DNA from: Gemmatimonadota bacterium
Lineage (GTDB): Bacteria > Gemmatimonadota > Gemmatimonadetes > Gemmatimonadales > Gemmatimonadaceae
Assembly: GCA_016191225.1 (NCBI GenBank)
Contig: JACPPC010000006.1
Coordinates: 1 to 64,000 of the forward strand
Length of the DNA: 64,000 nt
Direction: 5' to 3'
The notes under the pieces were generated by a model. That model was given only the letters and a program-made list of their open reading frames with translations, was not told the origin of the DNA and did no database searches. Numbering within the stretch: the first letter of the stretch is position 1; each line of letters begins with the position of its first letter. This document shows positions 26,959 to 34,054 of this stretch, piece by piece. The translations under genes and the position numbers were made by a program.

Positions 26959-27414
26959 CTAGAAACGCTCTCCCTTCGCCTCGCGCTGTGCACTCCCCGC
27001 CGCCCGGATGCGCGGCAGCAGGGTCCAGAACACGAGGGCGAGCCCGACCACCTGCCCCAGGCCGCCGCCGACGATCGCCGTCCGCACCGCGCTCCCCGGC
27101 TCCGGCCCCGCCACGAGCTCGCCGATCACCCGCAGCGCCGTGCCCGGCGCCAGGCACCACCAGGCCGCCACCGCGAGCCCCGGGCGGTAGCGGGTGTCGC
27201 CCGCCGCCGGCCGCGGGAAGATCCACAGCGCGACGCCCGCGATCATCGTCATCACGAACCCCACCAGCAGCACGTGGGTGTGCGCGCTCACCTCGCGCGG
27301 GGAGGGCGGCGCCCCGCCCAGCTCGCGCCGCGCCAGGAACCACGCCCCCAGCGCCAGCCCGACGACAAGGAAGGCGAATGCGCTCTTGAGGTACCTCCGC
27401 ACAAGGGAGTGCAT
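26959..27414 (-). CDS. Small heme-copper-oxidase subunit I-like membrane protein
   Basis: 151 residues, four membrane segments. The segment SAHTHVLLVGFVMTMIAGVA with LWIFPRP after it has the H-x-H-x-x-x-x-G-F pattern of helix II in cbb3-like subunit I, where the His binds low-spin heme. Full-length oxidase subunits are three times longer; this is a stand-alone short protein and a paralogue of the next gene upstream (27457-27906). Both start with a similar RRYLKSAF / RRFLKSAL helix. Such mini-proteins are often found beside nitric oxide reductase genes; their role is not settled. Confidence 0.75.
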   Translation of the reverse strand: MHSLVRRYLKSAFAFLVVGLALGAWFLARRELGGAPPSPREVSAHTHVLLVGFVMTMIAGVALWIFPRPAAGDTRYRPGLAVAAWWCLAPGTALRVIGELVAGPEPGSAVRTAIVGGGLGQVVGLALVFWTLLPRIRAAGSAQREAKGERF

Positions 27415-27456
27415 GTCGCCGATGCCGTAGCGAAGGTGGTCCCGGGCGTCCGTGGG

Positions 27457-27906
27457 CTATCCCGACACGGGAAGGCGCACCCCCGGGCCGCCGGCCGTGC
27501 GTGGCGCCGGTGCCCGGCCGTCGATCGTGCGCCAGAGGTTGTAAATGAACAGGTAGGCGCCCCCGGCCGCGAGCAGGCCGCCCGTGCCGAGCAGCCAGCC
27601 GGCGACCCGTGGGCGATGCGGATTCAGCAGGAAACCCGCCACGAGGATCGCCAGGCCGGCGTTGGCGGCCCACCAGTGCGCCCCCGCGAGCCTCCGGCTG
27701 TGCAGCGGATGCCCCGTGAACCGCGGGATCACGTGGTACGCCACCCCGGCGATCGCCATCGTCACGAAGCCCAGCAGGTTGAGGTGCGCGTGGGCCGGCC
27801 GGTACACGATCGCCGCCGGATCGAGCGCGAACCAGGCCCCCATCCCCACGCCAAGCCCGAGCGACACGAGCGCGCTCTTCAGGAAGCGGCGAACGAACCA
27901 GTCCAT
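27457..27906 (-). CDS. Small heme-copper-oxidase subunit I-like membrane protein
   Basis: 149 residues, four membrane segments. RPAHAHLNLLGFVTMAIAGVAY carries the H-A-H-x-N-x-x-G pattern typical of this short family and is followed by HVIPRFTGHPL with a further His. A second segment holds AGAHWWAANAGLAIL. Sequence pattern and length make it a paralogue of 26959-27414. Both lie directly behind the DUF542 gene and appear to be co-transcribed with it. A heme-binding or NO-sensing membrane role is inference from location. Confidence 0.78.
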   Translation of the reverse strand: MDWFVRRFLKSALVSLGLGVGMGAWFALDPAAIVYRPAHAHLNLLGFVTMAIAGVAYHVIPRFTGHPLHSRRLAGAHWWAANAGLAILVAGFLLNPHRPRVAGWLLGTGGLLAAGGAYLFIYNLWRTIDGRAPAPRTAGGPGVRLPVSG

Positions 27907-27935
27907 GGGCGTGGGCGGCCGGGGGGAGGGCGCGC

Positions 27936-28136
27936 TTACGCGAGCTCGCGCAGGGCCCGGAGCACCAGGTCCGGGTTGAGCCCGTGCTTCACGCAAATCA
28001 CCGCCAGCGGGCGCGCGCCGCCACAGCAGCTGTCGAGACCGAAGCGCTCGAACACCTCCACGGCGCGGGGCACGGCGGCGACGATCTCGTTCAGCGTCAT
28101 CGTGTCGCGCAGCGGCGCGACGGTGCCGGTTTGCAT
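27936..28136 (-). CDS. DUF542 (ScdA/RIC N-terminal-like) domain protein
   Basis: 66 residues: MTLNEIVAAVPRAVEVFERF followed by GLDSCCGGARPLAVIC. The D-x-C-C-x-G-G...L signature belongs to DUF542, the N-terminal domain of ScdA/YtfE/RIC proteins that act in repair of iron centres after nitric oxide or oxidative damage. Here the domain stands alone, without the di-iron hemerythrin part. Placement between an electron-transfer protein and mini-oxidase proteins supports a nitrosative-stress or NO-reduction theme. Confidence 0.88.
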   Translation of the reverse strand: MQTGTVAPLRDTMTLNEIVAAVPRAVEVFERFGLDSCCGGARPLAVICVKHGLNPDLVLRALRELA

Positions 28137-28246
28137 GGGCCAGGCTCCTCGGTGAATCGGATGATCGGCGGCATCGCTATCGTAGCCGCCGGTGTGGGTC
28201 GCATCTGTAGGGAATCCCCCGGCCCGGGGCGCGCGATTCCCCGACC

Positions 28247-28900
28247 TCATGGCGTGCCCGGCGAGGCCGCCGGCCCGGTCCGCACCTCGAGCCGCCGCGC
28301 CACCGCGTCGAAGGTCACCAGGGCCACGCCGCGCGGCGCGAAGGTGAGCGTGGTGTCGAGCCCGAGCCGCGGCGGCACCGCGGCGCGGGCCCGGCGCGCA
28401 TGCTCGGCGGCCTCACGATCCGCGCGCCCGGCATAGAGCCCCGTGTCGGCCTCGGCCGCCGCCACCGGCGCGAAGGCCGCCGCGTCGTCGTCGGTCGTCT
28501 CGCGGCGCGTGAACGACACCCGCACCCGGTGCGCCCCCGCGGGCATGGGGAACTCGCGCAGCAGGTAGATCGGCCGGTCGTGGCGCAGGCCGGCACCACG
28601 GACCTCCGCCTCGCCCGCCACCTGCCCGTCCACCGTCACGCGGAGCGCATACGACGCGAACCGCCCCTCGCACTCGGTGCGCTGGCGCATGTGCTCGGGC
28701 ATCTTCGCGATCTCCTCGGCCGACCGCGTGCGGCACACCTCGATCCGCTCCGGGCGCGCACTCCACGACAGGCGAAGCCGGGCCACGTCGCCGGCATGCC
28801 ACGGCACCGGCGCCGCCGAGGCCCGCGCCAGCAGCACGAGCGCCGCCGCGGTCGCGGCGCCGGAGACGGCAAGCCGCGTGGCGGCCCGGTGGCCGCTCAT
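28247..28900 (-). CDS. Exported protein of unknown function
   Basis: 217 residues from ATG 28900, which overlaps the stop of the upstream fusion gene (ATGA), so the two are coupled. A signal peptide of about 40 residues ends near SAAPVPW. The mature part begins with a beta-rich segment (ARLRLSWSARPERIEVCR), has two Cys (in VCRTRS and TECEGR) that may be disulfide-linked, and a later YLLREFPMPAGAHRVRVSF. No family recognised. Because of the coupling it probably works with the cytochrome b/FeS protein on the outer face of the membrane. Confidence 0.72.
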   Translation of the reverse strand: MSGHRAATRLAVSGAATAAALVLLARASAAPVPWHAGDVARLRLSWSARPERIEVCRTRSAEEIAKMPEHMRQRTECEGRFASYALRVTVDGQVAGEAEVRGAGLRHDRPIYLLREFPMPAGAHRVRVSFTRRETTDDDAAAFAPVAAAEADTGLYAGRADREAAEHARRARAAVPPRLGLDTTLTFAPRGVALVTFDAVARRLEVRTGPAASPGTP

Positions 28901-30462
28901 GGCGCGGCCTCCTCGTACGGTACCGGCTCGCACTCCACGTCGACCTCGACGTCTCCCTCGGCTGCCGGCCGCGCCAGCGCGACGGTGCGCGTGGCGAAGG
29001 CCTCGTACGCGGCGAGCACGCCCGCGAGGTCGCCCGGCGCGCTCGTGGCGATCGCGACCCGGTCGCGATCCACGCGCGGCTGCAGTTCGGCTTCGCGGTC
29101 GTTGAACATGCGCTCACGCAGCCACTTGGGCCCCTCGCGACCGACGCAGTCGCGCGGCGGGCAGCCGTACACGATCACGCCCGGCGCACCGGAGCGCACG
29201 AACATCTCGATCGCCGATGAGTGCAGGTTGCCCACGCACGGGACCGCGTGCACGTGCGCCCCCCGCGCGCGGAGCGCGGCGACGTGCGCCGCCGGCGCCT
29301 GCGCGCAGCACACCGCCACGATCGCGGGCGCCGGCGTGAACGCGGGGAGGATCCGGCTGCGGATGTCGAACAGCTGGTCGCGCCCGGTGAGCCCCCTCGG
29401 CCCGACGCCCATCGGCGCGCACGAGCCGGCGCAGATGCCGCAGCTCACGCACAACGCCGGATCGACCCGCGCCACGAGGGTGGGCCGGTCGTCGTCGCGC
29501 GCGACCATCGTGATCGCCCCCCACGGACAGTCCTGCGGGCACTGGTTGCACCCGGTGCAGAGGCGCGGATCGACGGTGCTCGGCGTCCAGCTCCCCGTGC
29601 GTGGCCGGCTCGTGAACCAGGGCACGAGCACCGCGAGCAGCGAGGCGGCGCCCACCACGCCCCAGCTCACGCCCGGAGTCACGCGCTCCGAGAGCGGCAG
29701 CCACCAGGCCACGAGCAGGTCGGTGGGCGTGGTGGCGGGGAGCGCGAAGGGGTTGGCCGCGGGGCCAAGCGACGCCGGCAGCACCACCGACGCCACGACC
29801 AGCGCCCCGACCATGGCCCATGCCAGCCCCCGCGGCGGGAGGAGCACCGGCCGCTCCACGCGCGAGACGTGCAGCCAGAGCCCCGCTCCGAGTCCCAGCG
29901 GCACCACGATGTGGATGAACAGGTTGACGAAGAAGAAGGCGGTCGGCACCGCGCCGTCGCCGGAGAAGATCCGGCCGAGGGGCTCGGAGAAGACGGGGAG
30001 GATGTCGAGCAGGCGCGCCCCCTCGATCGCGAGGCGGGCGCCGAAGGTGTCCCACGCCATCACGAACCCGGTCCACGCGCAGACGAGCCCGATGAAGAGG
30101 GTGAAGAGCCCCGACACCCAGGCCAGCGAGCGCGGCCCCCAGCTGCGGGCCTGCGCAAACAGGCGGAGCGCGTGCAGCGCGGCCGCGATCACGAACAGGT
30201 CGGTGGCGTAGCGGTGGAGGGAGCGCACCCAGCCCCCCAGCCAGGGGTCGGCGGCGATCCGCGCGACCGACTCGGCGGGGGCCCCAAGTCGATAGAACAA
30301 CAGGAGGTAGAGCCCCGTGGCGAGCAGCACCAGCAGCATCAGCACGGCCACCGTCCCCATCTGGTGGAACGGGTTCCAGGCCCATCCATAGACGCGGGCG
30401 GCGGCGGCGTCGAGGGCGGCGATGAGCCGGCGAGCGGCGCGTTCGAGGGGGGTCAGGGACAT
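28897..30462 (-). CDS. Cytochrome b - 2[4Fe-4S] ferredoxin - MvhD-like fusion protein
   Basis: 521 residues in three modules. Residues 1-285 are a cytochrome b6-like membrane domain with the four heme ligands at canonical 14-residue spacing: H83/H97 and H184/H198. Residues 300-350 are a double-cubane ferredoxin: C302, C305, C308, C312 and C338, C341, C344, C348. Residues 378-485 resemble MvhD/FlpD (hydrogenase iron-sulfur subunit): CCAQAP at 385, PCVGNLH at 408-414 and YGCPPRDC at 432-439. MvhD proteins normally carry electrons between a dehydrogenase and heterodisulfide-reductase-type partners. The fusion suggests transfer between a cytoplasmic donor and the quinone pool or a membrane oxidoreductase. 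ATG 30462 faces the heme-copper operon across a 122-bp divergent region. Confidence 0.9.
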   Translation of the reverse strand: MSLTPLERAARRLIAALDAAAARVYGWAWNPFHQMGTVAVLMLLVLLATGLYLLLFYRLGAPAESVARIAADPWLGGWVRSLHRYATDLFVIAAALHALRLFAQARSWGPRSLAWVSGLFTLFIGLVCAWTGFVMAWDTFGARLAIEGARLLDILPVFSEPLGRIFSGDGAVPTAFFFVNLFIHIVVPLGLGAGLWLHVSRVERPVLLPPRGLAWAMVGALVVASVVLPASLGPAANPFALPATTPTDLLVAWWLPLSERVTPGVSWGVVGAASLLAVLVPWFTSRPRTGSWTPSTVDPRLCTGCNQCPQDCPWGAITMVARDDDRPTLVARVDPALCVSCGICAGSCAPMGVGPRGLTGRDQLFDIRSRILPAFTPAPAIVAVCCAQAPAAHVAALRARGAHVHAVPCVGNLHSSAIEMFVRSGAPGVIVYGCPPRDCVGREGPKWLRERMFNDREAELQPRVDRDRVAIATSAPGDLAGVLAAYEAFATRTVALARPAAEGDVEVDVECEPVPYEEAAP

Positions 30463-30479
30463 GGGCCTTGCGCGGATAT

Positions 30480-30497
30480 TATCATATAGACATGATA
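30480..30497. promoter_or_regulatory. AT-rich perfect palindrome in the divergent promoter region
   Basis: TATCAT-ATAGAC-ATGATA: two exact 6-base arms around a 6-base spacer, inside a 25-base AT-rich island in otherwise strongly GC-rich DNA. It lies between the divergently transcribed cytochrome b fusion gene (start 30462) and the small subunit gene (start 30585). A dyad operator for a regulator controlling both operons is the simplest reading; the spacing resembles sites of FNR/NnrR or Rrf2-type factors but does not match a consensus I can name. Confidence 0.55.
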
Positions 30498-30584
30498 TTG
30501 TCCACAACGGATCACGCAATTCCCGCCGGCGCCCGAAGTTCGTACAGTTGTCGGCGAAAGACCACTTTCACCGGAGGTTGCCGC

Positions 30585-30758
30585 ATGCCCCCCGCCCCAG
30601 GTTCGACCGAGGAGCCCCCCGAGCCCGTGCCCCTCGGCCAGCGGCTCTACGACAACGTGTTCCTGCTGCTCACGGTCTCGCTGCTGATCATGTTCGGCGT
30701 CTTCACCGGCTGGGGCATGTGGGAGATCCTCACGATGCCGCCCGCCACCCTCCCCTAG
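30585..30758 (+). CDS. 57-residue single-helix membrane protein, probable small oxidoreductase subunit
   Basis: A short Pro-rich N-terminus (about 1-18) and one membrane helix (NVFLLLTVSLLIMFGVFTGW, about 24-43) with a short C-terminal tail. It is preceded by a GGAGG site nine bases before the ATG and directly followed, after 10 bp, by the CuA subunit gene. Small one-helix subunits are common in heme-copper enzymes of the B and C types; this is the likely role here. Confidence 0.75.
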   Translation: MPPAPGSTEEPPEPVPLGQRLYDNVFLLLTVSLLIMFGVFTGWGMWEILTMPPATLP

Positions 30759-30768
30759 CGAGGCAACG

Positions 30769-31374
30769 ATGCTGACCAAAGTGCACACCGGCCTCGAGCC
30801 GGTGCCGGGGGTCTGGTGGAAGCCGGCCCACAAGGCCGAGAAGATCTGGGTCGCCGTGGCGTTCGTGTGGTGCATGATCCTCTTCGCCATGATGCCGCTC
30901 TGGCACTGGAAGGGCGGGCAGAACCCCTCGGGCGTCCGCCGCCGCGTGGACCCCAAGGCCTTCTATGCCCGCACCGTCGCCTTCGCCAACCAGTACAAGG
31001 TCGGCGAGGACAAGGGGCTGCCGATCGTCGCCCCTCCCGCCGGCGCCGACGTCTATGTCACGGCCCTCACCTTCCAGTGGTACCCGATCCTCAAGCTCGA
31101 GCGCGGCAAGGAGTACACCCTCCACCTCTCGTCGCTCGACGTGAACCACGGCTTCTCGCTCTTCCCGATCAATGTCAACTTCCAGGTCGTGCCGGGCTAC
31201 GACTACGGCCTGCGCGTGACCCCCACCGCGACCGGCGACTTCCGCATCCTCTGCAACGAGTTCTGCGGCATCGGCCACCACACCATGGTCGGCCGCGTGA
31301 TCGTCGTCGACGAGGCCGGCAGGACGGTGTCCGACAACGCCGCCGCGGCCGTCGGCCAGGGAGGCCAGCCATGA
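30769..31374 (+). CDS. Heme-copper enzyme subunit II with CuA site
   Basis: 201 residues: one N-terminal membrane anchor (about 26-46) and a periplasmic cupredoxin domain. All CuA ligands are present: H127 (DVNHGF) and the C-terminal C162-N-E164-F-C166-G-I-G-H170-H-T-M173. The protein accepts electrons from a soluble donor such as cytochrome c or a cupredoxin and passes them to subunit I. The length fits short B-type or NO-reductase-type subunit II. Its stop overlaps the start of subunit I (ATGA). Confidence 0.93.
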   Translation: MLTKVHTGLEPVPGVWWKPAHKAEKIWVAVAFVWCMILFAMMPLWHWKGGQNPSGVRRRVDPKAFYARTVAFANQYKVGEDKGLPIVAPPAGADVYVTALTFQWYPILKLERGKEYTLHLSSLDVNHGFSLFPINVNFQVVPGYDYGLRVTPTATGDFRILCNEFCGIGHHTMVGRVIVVDEAGRTVSDNAAAAVGQGGQP

Positions 31375-33125
31375 CCGCTGCCGCCGTGCCAGCGCCGGGC
31401 GCCTTCCGCAAGTGCGGCGCCACCGGCCTCCTCGTCCACTCCAGGGCCGAGTGGCTGATCAAGCTCAACGCCGTCACCGCCGTCGTCGCGCTGCTGATCG
31501 GCGCCTCGGCCGCGCTCCTGCTCGTGCTCACGCGCTGGCAGGCCGTGCACCTCCTCCCCGCCGTCTGGTACTACCGGCTGCTGGGCGTGCATGGCATGAA
31601 CATGCTGATCTTCTTCATCATCTACTTCGAGATGGCGGTGCTCTGGTTCGCCGGCACCGTGCTGCTCAACTCCCGTCCGGCGGCGCCGAGGTTCGGCTTC
31701 TTCAACTTCGGGCTGATGGTGGTGGGGTCGCTGCTGATCCTCTGGATGCAGTTCAGCGGCAAGGCCGACGTGCTGTTCACGTCGTACCCGCCGCTCAAGG
31801 CCGATCCCATCTACTACCTCGGCATCATCCTCTTTGCCGTGGGCGGGCTGTGCGTGGTCGGGCAGTACTTCGCCACGCTGGTGATCGCCAGGCGGGAGAA
31901 GACGTACGTCGGCTCGCAGCCGCTGGTCGTGTACGGCGCCACGACGGCGGCGATCATCGCCGTCGTCACCCTCCTCCATGGCGCCCTCGTCTACATCCCG
32001 ACCTTCCTCTGGTCGGTGGGGCTCATCCCGGCTGTCGACCCCGAGGTCTACCGGCTCCTCTGGTGGGCGCTCGGGCACTCGTCGCAGCAGATCAACGTCG
32101 CCGCGATGGTGGCGATCTGGTACATGCTGGGCGGGCTGACCGTCGGCGCGGTGGTGCTCAACGAGAAGGTGAGCCGCTCGGCGTTCGTGCTCTACATCCT
32201 GTTCATTTCCATGGCGTCGGCGCACCACCTGCTCGTCGACCCGGGCTTCGGCCCGGCGTGGAAGATCGTCAACACCTCGTACTTCATGTACATGGCGGTG
32301 CTCGCCTCGATGGTGCACGGCTTCACCGTGCCCGCCGGCATGGAGCTTGGCATGCGGCTGCGGGGCTTCACCGACGGCCTGTTCGGCTGGCTGCGGCGCG
32401 CCCCGTGGGGCGATCCCGGCTTCTCGGCCCTCGTGCTCTCGGTCGTCGTCTTCGGCTTCTTCGGCGGCATCACCGGCGTCACGATCGGCACCGAGCAGAT
32501 CAACATCCTGGCCCACAACACGCTGCGCATCCCGGGGCACTTCCACGCCACGGTGGTGAGCGGAACGGCCATGGCCTTCATGGGCGCGACGTACTACCTC
32601 CTGCCGCTGATCTTCCAGCGCAAGGTGGCGTTCTGGAAGGTCGCCAGGATCCAGCCATACCTGTTCGCGGGCGGCATGCTGATGGTCGAGATGGGGATGA
32701 CCTTCGCCGGCAGCTTCGGCGTCCCCCGCCGCCACTGGGACATCTCGTTCTCCCAGGCGGCGTTCGACGTGCAGTTCAACCCGGTGGTGGACCTCTTCCT
32801 GGCCCTGATGGGGATCGGCGGCATCCTCGCCGTCACCGGCGCGCTCGCCTTCATCCTGATCGCGGTCAAGTCGGTCTTCCTCGGCGAGAAGGTGACCGAG
32901 TTCCCGCGCGGATCCGCGATCGCCGGGATCCCGCAGGGGCTCACCAACCCGCCGGTGCACGCGGCGAACGTGGACGAGATCAACGAGCAGTTGCACGCGC
33001 CGTCGCGAGGCTGGATGGGCGCGACGCCGGGCACGGTGGTCCTCGTCGGCGTCTTCTTCCTCGCCTTCATCCTCTACTACTTCACCAACTGGAAGCTCCT
33101 CAGCTTCCTCTGGAAGATCGGGTGA
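31371..33125 (+). CDS. Heme-copper superfamily subunit I, probable CuA-type nitric oxide reductase
   Basis: 584 residues, about 14 membrane helices. Ligands are clear: H74 (GVHGMN) and H392 for low-spin heme, H390 (in GHFHAT) for the active-site heme, and H236, H285, H286 (ALGHSSQQ, SAHHLL) for the second metal. In oxygen reductases of the A and B types the His of helix VI is followed by P-E-V-Y with a cross-linked Tyr four residues on. Here the motif is H236-S-S-Q-Q240: Gln replaces Tyr. Loss of that Tyr is expected for NO reductases of the heme-copper family, some of which (eNOR-type) keep a CuA subunit II. Neighbours (DUF542, SCO, mini-oxidase proteins) agree. An unusual oxygen reductase cannot be excluded. 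Confidence 0.9.
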   Translation: MTAAAVPAPGAFRKCGATGLLVHSRAEWLIKLNAVTAVVALLIGASAALLLVLTRWQAVHLLPAVWYYRLLGVHGMNMLIFFIIYFEMAVLWFAGTVLLNSRPAAPRFGFFNFGLMVVGSLLILWMQFSGKADVLFTSYPPLKADPIYYLGIILFAVGGLCVVGQYFATLVIARREKTYVGSQPLVVYGATTAAIIAVVTLLHGALVYIPTFLWSVGLIPAVDPEVYRLLWWALGHSSQQINVAAMVAIWYMLGGLTVGAVVLNEKVSRSAFVLYILFISMASAHHLLVDPGFGPAWKIVNTSYFMYMAVLASMVHGFTVPAGMELGMRLRGFTDGLFGWLRRAPWGDPGFSALVLSVVVFGFFGGITGVTIGTEQINILAHNTLRIPGHFHATVVSGTAMAFMGATYYLLPLIFQRKVAFWKVARIQPYLFAGGMLMVEMGMTFAGSFGVPRRHWDISFSQAAFDVQFNPVVDLFLALMGIGGILAVTGALAFILIAVKSVFLGEKVTEFPRGSAIAGIPQGLTNPPVHAANVDEINEQLHAPSRGWMGATPGTVVLVGVFFLAFILYYFTNWKLLSFLWKIG

Positions 33126-34003
33126 CCCCCGGCCGTTCCGGCCGCCCAGGCGCGGCGCTCATCGCCCTGCTCGTGATCGTGGTGGTCACGGCGGGGTGGT
33201 GGGCGCTCGCGCTCTGGCCGGTCGGCACGGCGGAACCCGAGTGGCTGGTCCGCACGCGCTCGGCCTGCTTCGGGTCCGAGCGCGGCGGGCTGCCCGGCAC
33301 CAGTGGCTGGATCCTGCTCATCGGCGAGCCGGTGGGCATGCTCGGCATCCTCGTCGCGGCGTGGGGCGGGGCGTTGCTCGACGACCTGCGCCGGCTGCGC
33401 GGCGACCGGCGCTGGGCCGCGGCGGGGCTCGCGGTTGTGCTCGTGGCCACCGCCGGCGCGTGGACCCTCGGCGTGCGCGTGGCCCGCGCGGCGGGGCGCA
33501 CGACCGAGCGGCGGGCGGTCGCGCCAGGCATGCCGGCGCGGTTCGACGCCGACCTGTCGGCGATCGCACTCACCGACCAGCGCGGCGCGCGCTGGTCGGC
33601 TCCGGTCACGGCGGGCAAGCCGGTGATGCTCACCTTCGCCTTTGGCCATTGCGCCACCATGTGTCCCACGGTGGTTCGCGACCTGCTCGCCGCCCGCCGG
33701 GCGACCCACCGGCCCGACGTGACGCTGGTGGTGATGACCCTCGACCCCTGGCGCGACACGCCGGAGCGGCTCGAGGGACTGGCGGCGCACTGGGAGCTCG
33801 AGCCGGGCGACCGCGTGCTCTCGGGGTCCGTGGCCGAGGTCGAGGCCACCCTCGACCGCCTCGGCATCGGCCGGCGCCGCGACCCGCAGACAGGCGACAT
33901 CGTGCACGGCGGCACGGTGCTCCTGCTCGACCCCCGGGGACGGGTGGCGTGGCGCCTCGACGGCGGCTGGGGCCGCGTGCGGGAGCTGCTCGGGAACCTG
34001 TAG
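33122..34003 (+). CDS. SCO1/SenC-type copper chaperone with membrane domain
   Basis: 293 residues from GTG 33122, overlapping the subunit I stop. Three N-terminal membrane segments (about 11-35, 60-85, 98-120) are followed by a thioredoxin-fold SCO domain with copper ligands C177 and C181 in GHCATMCP and H262 in DIVHGGT. SCO proteins deliver copper or reduce the CuA site of subunit II, consistent with the CuA motif two genes upstream. SCO proteins normally have one membrane anchor; the additional two segments are unusual. Confidence 0.92.
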   Translation: MTPGRSGRPGAALIALLVIVVVTAGWWALALWPVGTAEPEWLVRTRSACFGSERGGLPGTSGWILLIGEPVGMLGILVAAWGGALLDDLRRLRGDRRWAAAGLAVVLVATAGAWTLGVRVARAAGRTTERRAVAPGMPARFDADLSAIALTDQRGARWSAPVTAGKPVMLTFAFGHCATMCPTVVRDLLAARRATHRPDVTLVVMTLDPWRDTPERLEGLAAHWELEPGDRVLSGSVAEVEATLDRLGIGRRRDPQTGDIVHGGTVLLLDPRGRVAWRLDGGWGRVRELLGNL

Positions 34004-34054
34004 GCGTCGTGGCGGCTTGTGCGTGGACGCGCGTCCCGTCATCCTCCACGCTTC

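Noticed and set aside
31371-33125. Annotation of subunit I as an ordinary cytochrome c oxidase
   Set aside because: The Tyr of the H-P-E-V-Y motif is replaced (H-S-S-Q-Q), so a standard A or B type oxygen reductase is not supported.
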